In this document: positions 1 through 4,500 of the stretch, one piece after another
Layout of the letters: every line of letters starts with the position of its first letter
Numbering within the stretch: the first letter of the stretch is position 1
Origin: Chitinophagales bacterium
GTDB lineage: Bacteria > Bacteroidota > Bacteroidia > Chitinophagales > JAHDHT01
Length of the DNA stretch: 6,630 bases
Assembly: GCA_020631175.1 (NCBI GenBank)
Contig: JAHDHT010000044.1
Coordinates: 1,180-7,809 of the forward strand
Reading direction: 5' to 3'
Notes under the pieces: model-generated
The model's input: only the letters and a program-made list of their open reading frames with translations
The model's database searches: none
What the model was told of the DNA's origin: nothing
Position numbers and translations under genes: made by a program

Positions 1-887
1 CCACCCAGATATTCTTCAAGCATATTGTCGTCAAACTTTTCACGCAATCCATACATACCCCAATAGGTGCCGTTAAGGTAAACGTGCACATGACGATTAT
101 GCGGAGAAATACTTCCACCTTTAATCATCATTTCGTCCATGAGTCTGGTGGTTAAATAAGAGTATGCATCGTGCCAGTATCTTGACGGATTCCATAAGAA
201 TGAATCGTGACTACTTCTTAAATCTAATTTGTCGAAAGATTCTTCAGCTTCCAATCCACTTTCATAGCCTTCATAGAGTGGATATTTCAAGTTTTTAGGT
301 CCTCCGTATTCATCATCGAAATGAAGGCGCATATTTCGTTTTGGTAAGTTAATACTTGCATTTCCATAGTTTTCTACTGCGGCATTGATTTGTTTGCTTT
401 CCCCTGTGTCGGGAAAGATAAACTCTACAGATGTTAATGACTTTCCTGTATCAACGGGTACATCAGAAACTAAACTAACAGTAGGCAAATCCAGTAGCGC
501 ATCTTTTAAAACGCCTCCCCATACATCCATTACATAAGGACGAAATAAAGAATCCTGGACAATATCATCAAGATAGAGGTATGAAGAAGTTTCATGCCTT
601 GATGAATCGGTAGCATTGAAAGCGATCGCTCTTACAAAACCAGTTGTATTTAAAGGTATTGGGCCGCTGTAAACTAATCCATTTGTATCGGAAGGAATAG
701 AGCCATCTAAGGTATACAAGATTGTTGCTCCGGCGAGATCACTAGTCAATTCAACTAAAATTGGATTTTCATAGAATCCTCTTTCAGGGCTGAAGTCTAA
801 CTTTCCTGCTGAAACGCTTGATGACAGTAAGATCAGTAGAAGTGACCATAAAACAGGTTGTTGTATTTTGTATGTTGCCTTATCCAT
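1..887 (-). CDS. Secreted CotH-family protein with N-terminal chitobiase/FN3-like domain (3' end outside window)
   Basis: The first 295 residues are visible; the frame is open at the window edge. Residues 1-27 form a signal peptide (hydrophobic WSLLLILLSSSVSA, likely cleaved after Ala27). Residues ~33-105 match the chitobiase/beta-hexosaminidase C-terminal-like fold common in Bacteroidota secreted proteins: SPERGFYENP, then ILYTLDGSIPS, then a VYSGPI/VRAIAF pair. From ~135 the CotH pattern starts: LPTVSLVSD, LPKRNMRLHF, DEYGGPKNLKYPLYEG, FDKLDLRSSHDS, and the hallmark VHVYLNGTYWGMYGLREKFD at ~267-286. CotH proteins are atypical protein kinases first known from Bacillus spore coats; the substrate here is unknown, and the rest of the kinase-like core lies beyond the window. 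The ATG at 887-885 is chosen because the signal peptide follows directly and an in-frame TAG lies 14 codons upstream with no other ATG between. No Shine-Dalgarno is seen, which is usual in Bacteroidota. A T9SS sorting domain may exist at the unseen C terminus. Family call is firm; kinase activity is inference. Confidence 0.9.
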   Translation of the reverse strand, partial: MDKATYKIQQPVLWSLLLILLSSSVSAGKLDFSPERGFYENPILVELTSDLAGATILYTLDGSIPSDTNGLVYSGPIPLNTTGFVRAIAFNATDSSRHETSSYLYLDDIVQDSLFRPYVMDVWGGVLKDALLDLPTVSLVSDVPVDTGKSLTSVEFIFPDTGESKQINAAVENYGNASINLPKRNMRLHFDDEYGGPKNLKYPLYEGYESGLEAEESFDKLDLRSSHDSFLWNPSRYWHDAYSYLTTRLMDEMMIKGGSISPHNRHVHVYLNGTYWGMYGLREKFDDNMLEEYLG

Positions 888-907
888 TAATGTATATATA
901 CGATTAG

Positions 908-935
908 TGTCAATAGATTTGGTTATCTATTGACA
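908..935. promoter_or_regulatory. Perfect 11-bp inverted repeat upstream of the CotH start codon
   Basis: The arms TGTCAATAGAT (908-918) and ATCTATTGACA (925-935) are exact reverse complements separated by 6 bases (TTGGTT). The site ends 20 bases before the CotH ATG. No run of T follows in either direction, so it is not an intrinsic terminator. It could be an operator for a dimeric regulator or a 5' leader hairpin that affects translation. The symmetry is seen directly; the role is inference. Confidence 0.5.
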
Positions 936-967
936 ATGAGATACATGTGTTTACGAGCTCTATTGAA

Positions 968-998
968 AGATGTTAAGATATTCTTAAGCGTTGCATCT
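968..998. promoter_or_regulatory. Interrupted inverted repeat in the CotH upstream region
   Basis: AGATG-TTAAGA (968-978) is followed by a 3-base spacer and TCTTAA (982-987), then six unpaired bases and CATCT (994-998). Together these make an 11-bp stem with one bulge. It may be a second regulator site or a hairpin, but AT-rich DNA produces such symmetry by chance fairly often. Confidence 0.25.
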
Positions 999-1091
999 AA
1001 TTATGTGTATAAAGCCGTGGTGAAGACAATCGAATTGAAACTATCTGTCTTCTTCTACAAAAATTTGATTTTCAAATAGAAAAAAGACTAA

Positions 1092-1243
1092 TGCGACAGG
1101 GATTGTAATGGAAATACTTTTGAACGCAGGCTTAGAGCAAGACTGAATATGAAAGCGACCAGCGGAAGCTTTTAGATGAAGATCGGCTCTTAGGCTGTGG
1201 CTCAAAAGATTGCAGTGTAAAGCCCGGCCGGTCGCCCGAACGC
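1092..1243. repeat. Structured intergenic element (Bacteroidota-type repeat or RNA-like element)
   Basis: The element can be folded by eye in three layers. Outer stem: GCGAC (1093-1097) pairs with GTCGC (1231-1235) and GGG (1099-1101) with CCC (1223-1225). A long central stem pairs 1117-1138 (beginning CTTTTGAACGCAGG) with 1186-1208 (ending GGCTCAAAAG), with three mismatches, one bulge and one G-U pair. An inner small hairpin pairs AAAGC (1152-1156) with GCTTT (1168-1172). Between outer and central stems lie two facing internal-loop strands, GGGATTGTAATGGAAATA and GATTGCAGTGTAAAGCCC. Competing pairs also exist: GCGACC (1155-1160) with GGTCGC (1230-1235), and TTAGAGC (1132-1138) with GCTCTAA (1242-1248). 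The flanking boxes look like elements I recall from other Bacteroidota intergenic regions, with similar boxes around a variable hairpin. This is recollection only, and I know no family name. The strand of transcription is unknown. Its GC-rich patch (CCCGGCCGGTCGCCCG, 1223-1238) stands out from the AT-rich surroundings. Confidence 0.55.
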
Positions 1244-1247
1244 TCTA

Positions 1248-1358
1248 AAGTTCAAGTATCTAGTGTTAAGTTCAAGTGTCAAGTTCAAGTTCAAGTATCA
1301 AATTCAAGTGTCAAGTGTAAAGGGAAATTCAAATATCAAATTCAAACTCAAACTCAAA
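1248..1358. repeat. Degenerate TTCAAGT short-period repeat block
   Basis: The core TTCAAGT, or close variants such as TTCAAAT, TTCAAAC and TTCAAG, recurs about seven times over ~110 bases. It is joined by short links such as ATCAAA, GTCAAG and ATCTAG, giving an irregular 6-to-13-base period. The block directly abuts the structured element and decays toward 1358 (TTCAAACTCAAACTCAAA). It is not coding. Slippage-driven expansion is the simplest origin. Confidence 0.75.
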
Positions 1359-1490
1359 ATGTATTTAGTAGCACAGTACTTTGTCGCACAGATAGATGCT
1401 TGATTATGTGTACTATCGACTTTCGCCTATTTTCAAACGACTTAGAAAAAAATCTTGCACCTCGCTTATAAAAAATCGGTTTCGGGTTTG

Positions 1491-1511
1491 AAGTTCAAGT
1501 TTCTAGTTCAA
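1491..1511. repeat. Detached copy of the TTCAAGT repeat
   Basis: The 17 bases AAGTTCAAGTTTCTAGT (1491-1507) match 1248-1264 (AAGTTCAAGTATCTAGT) with one difference, and a further TTCAA follows. The two copies bracket about 225 bases of spacer and lie in the same direction. This could be a remnant of a longer repeat block or an insertion into one. Confidence 0.6.
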
Positions 1512-1523
1512 CGCTTGTGCAAT

Positions 1524-1558
1524 AAAAAAAGCCGTTTTCGATGAAGAAAACGGCTTTT
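1524..1558 (-). terminator. Rho-independent terminator of the giant repeat-protein gene
   Basis: A perfect 13-bp stem pairs 1527-1539 with 1546-1558 around a 6-base loop (GATGAA on the plus strand). The GC core is GCCG/CGGC. Read on the minus strand, the hairpin is followed by seven T, formed by the A run at 1524-1530. It starts about 20 bases after the TAA stop at 1579-1581. On the plus strand only four T follow, so any termination in the other direction would be weaker. It separates the giant gene from the CotH gene. Confidence 0.93.
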
Positions 1559-1578
1559 GTATCATTTTGAATCAGAAC

Positions 1579-4500
1579 TTATCGAACTACTTCGATAAAT
1601 CCGCTGAACGGATGCTTGTTCTGATTGTCTTTTGTAACTGTTAAAATGTAGAAGTACGTACCATTCTCGATGATATCACTGCTATTATTAGCGCGGTTAA
1701 GTCCTCGCCAATCATTCTTATAATTTTCTGTTTCGAAGATGATATTCCCAAATCGATCGAATACAGTTAAGTGATTGCCGTCATAACAATCTAAACCATC
1801 GATTCTGAAAGCATCATTGATACCATCATTATTTGGAGATAATGCATTTGAGATATCGATTGGACAACTTTCTTGAGTAACATTTTCTTTGTCATCATCC
1901 GGATTTGTAAATCCATCATCATCACAATTTTCGAATGTCATGATTAAGAATGCTGAATCGCAACTTACTGTATTCATATCGCAGTAAACGATTGTTACGG
2001 TATCAGAACCAACCTGATCCATACTAGGAAGCGGAGTATAGGTAAAGCAACCGCCTTCTATATCATCTATACCGCAATTGAATAATGAGTTGACACTTTG
2101 AATTTCGATATCCGGATCATTGCCTAACTGACAATCAAGACAGAAATCAAATGGTGTGATAGGAGGAGAACAACCGAAGTAAGTATCTTCACAAACCGGT
2201 TCCGGATCCGGATCTGGATCAGGGTCACCACCACCGCCAAGATTATCGCAATTACTGAATGTCATTACTAATAATGTCTCATCACATTCTCCGGTGATTT
2301 GATCGCAGTATTCAATTGTAACGGTATCGGTACCTAATAAGTCCATTAAAGGAAGCGGTATATATTCGATACACATAGTTCCAATCTCGTCGATCGTACA
2401 CTGATCGAAGTAAGACTCAACATTTGTAATCACATAATTAGGATTAAAGTCAAATTCACATTCCAGACAAATATCGATTGGAACGATAGGAGCTGTACAA
2501 GCATATATAATTTCAGGGCATGGAGGAGGAGGAGTACAATCTCCAACCGTCATGACAATTACCTGTGTAACACAGTTGGTCATTCCATCCTGACAATATA
2601 CCACTTCAATTACGTCTTCTCCGATATCTTCAAGACCCGGAAGAGGTGTATAAGTGAAGCAGGTTCCTAATACATCATCAATTGAACAATTGAACATACT
2701 GTTTACTTCAGTAACTTCATATCCAGTGGCATCTTCACAATCCAGACAAATTTCGAATGGAGTGATAGGACCGGTACAGTAGTATAAAGTATCCGGGTTA
2801 CAAACGGTCGGGTTAACGCCCGATGTATCCTGCACACATTCTGCGCCTTCTGGTATAATTGAAATATTTACATAAGCTGTATCACATTCTTGAGGACAAT
2901 CATCATCACAATAGATTAATGAAATTGTTTCATCCATTCCTTCAGTTAAGCCAGGAAGTGGTGGATAATGAACACAGTTATCGCCAACGATACTTGGGTT
3001 ACAGAATGAAATCAGATCAACCAGATATGCGTTGCCACCATCAGGATCGATAATATCAATGCAGAAATCGATTGGTGTAATATACTGTGTACATAAGAAT
3101 GTTGTATCGGAAGGACCAACTGGCGGAGCAGGATTAATTCCTTCGCCCTGTATGGTTACCGTTACACAATCTTCTAATATTAAATCGAAACAAGCATCCG
3201 TTTGTGCAAATAATTCTGAGACATTTGTAATGTTCAGATTCGGTGCCTGCGGGCTATCTGCGTCATAGCTTAAACCATGTATACAATATTCACCTTCCGG
3301 CTGACCGGTTAATGATGCTGTGATATTTGAGCTTGTTGCAACGATGTCGAGGTTACTGTTTGTAATTACGAACAAATAATCGAATGTTGGATTTTGACCG
3401 AACGGTAATGGTAGCGTGATTTCATCTGCGTTTAGCGTACAGAATTCATCAAACATAATAGGTAATAAATTACCGGCATTTGCATCACAATCAATTGCAG
3501 GTTCGCCGCAATCGAGAACGGTAATCGTATAGCATGCATCCACAATCAAATCAAAACAAGCATCCGTTTGAGTTAACAATTGTGCAGCATTTGTAATATT
3601 AAGATTTGGAGCTTGATCGGTTCCTTCATCATATGAAAGTCCGTGAACACAATAGTTACCCGGATTAAATCCTGTTAAATCAAATGCACCTGTTCCGCTA
3701 ATAGAAACGATATCTAAATCGCTGTTCGTTAACAAGAATAAATAATCGTAATCTAAATTAGAACCGGTTACTAAAGGAGCCTGAACAAATCCTGAAGAAT
3801 CGCAAACGGTAGTGATAGCGGGTGGAGTTAATACTCCGGCATTTGCTTCACAAACAAATGGATCTTCACAATCAAGTGGTCCTGCTGAAACGTTTCCAGA
3901 AGTACATCCGGAAGCATCAGTAGCATTAATTACTGTTGCTGTTCCTTCAGGTATACCAGTAATTACATAAGTACCTGTCCCCATATCAATAACGTTACCC
4001 GATGTGGTGATTACATTTATAGAACCAGTGCCACCTGTAACGGTAACCTGGGCAGAATAGGTAGCATTACCTGTCTCGCATGATAAACCAAACGGTGCAG
4101 ATATCGTAAGAGTCGGTAAATTTGTTAAAGCTAAAGTAGAACTTAAGGCTAAACATGGATCAGTAAAATCAGGTCCGCCATTACCATCATCTTCTGCAAC
4201 GATTGCCGTAACATAAATTACGTTTGGTAAGGAACCGTCATTCGTTATATCTAAAGATAATGGTGAAACGACACCACTCGTTATTGCATAAATTGAAGTC
4301 GGTAAATTCAATGCAGGATCTGAAGCATTATGATATACTAAATACATTTGCTGACCTGCTCCGACAGAGAAACCTGTCGCTGTAGCAGAAGCAGATTGAC
4401 CATCACATAATGTACCGTCAGTTAAACTTAAAGTACCTGCATTAGCTGAGCATGGAATTGTACAATCAAAACTTCCGGTACCGGCAGTTATTTCACATCC

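Larger units (their letters stand above)
888..1578. other. Intergenic spacer between the two minus-strand genes
   Basis: About 690 bases with no credible coding sequence on either strand. From high to low coordinates it holds the terminator of the giant gene, one short TTCAAGT repeat (1491-1511), a plain AT-rich stretch (1359-1490) in which I see nothing, the main TTCAAGT repeat block (1248-1358), a foldable ~150-base element (1092-1243), and two inverted repeats upstream of the CotH start. The longest ATG-started reading frame I traced in 1359-1490 has only 14 codons. I could not find a convincing Bacteroidota promoter (TTG near -33 with TAnnTTTG near -7) for the CotH gene; imperfect matches exist only in the AT-rich stretch around 1060-1080. 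Confidence 0.75.

Noticed and set aside
622..629. GCGATCGC palindrome, like the cyanobacterial HIP1 octamer
   Set aside because: A single occurrence inside the CotH coding sequence, at Arg-Ala-Ile-Ala codons; not evidence of a cyanobacterial origin.
1248..1358. CRISPR-like array
   Set aside because: The repeat unit is 6-13 bases, irregular and degenerate, without unique spacers of even length and without cas genes nearby.
2859..3268. Two small plus-strand reading frames (64 and 78 codons)
   Set aside because: They lie inside the giant gene on the opposite strand, overlap each other and match no known family; the minus frame is unmistakably coding.
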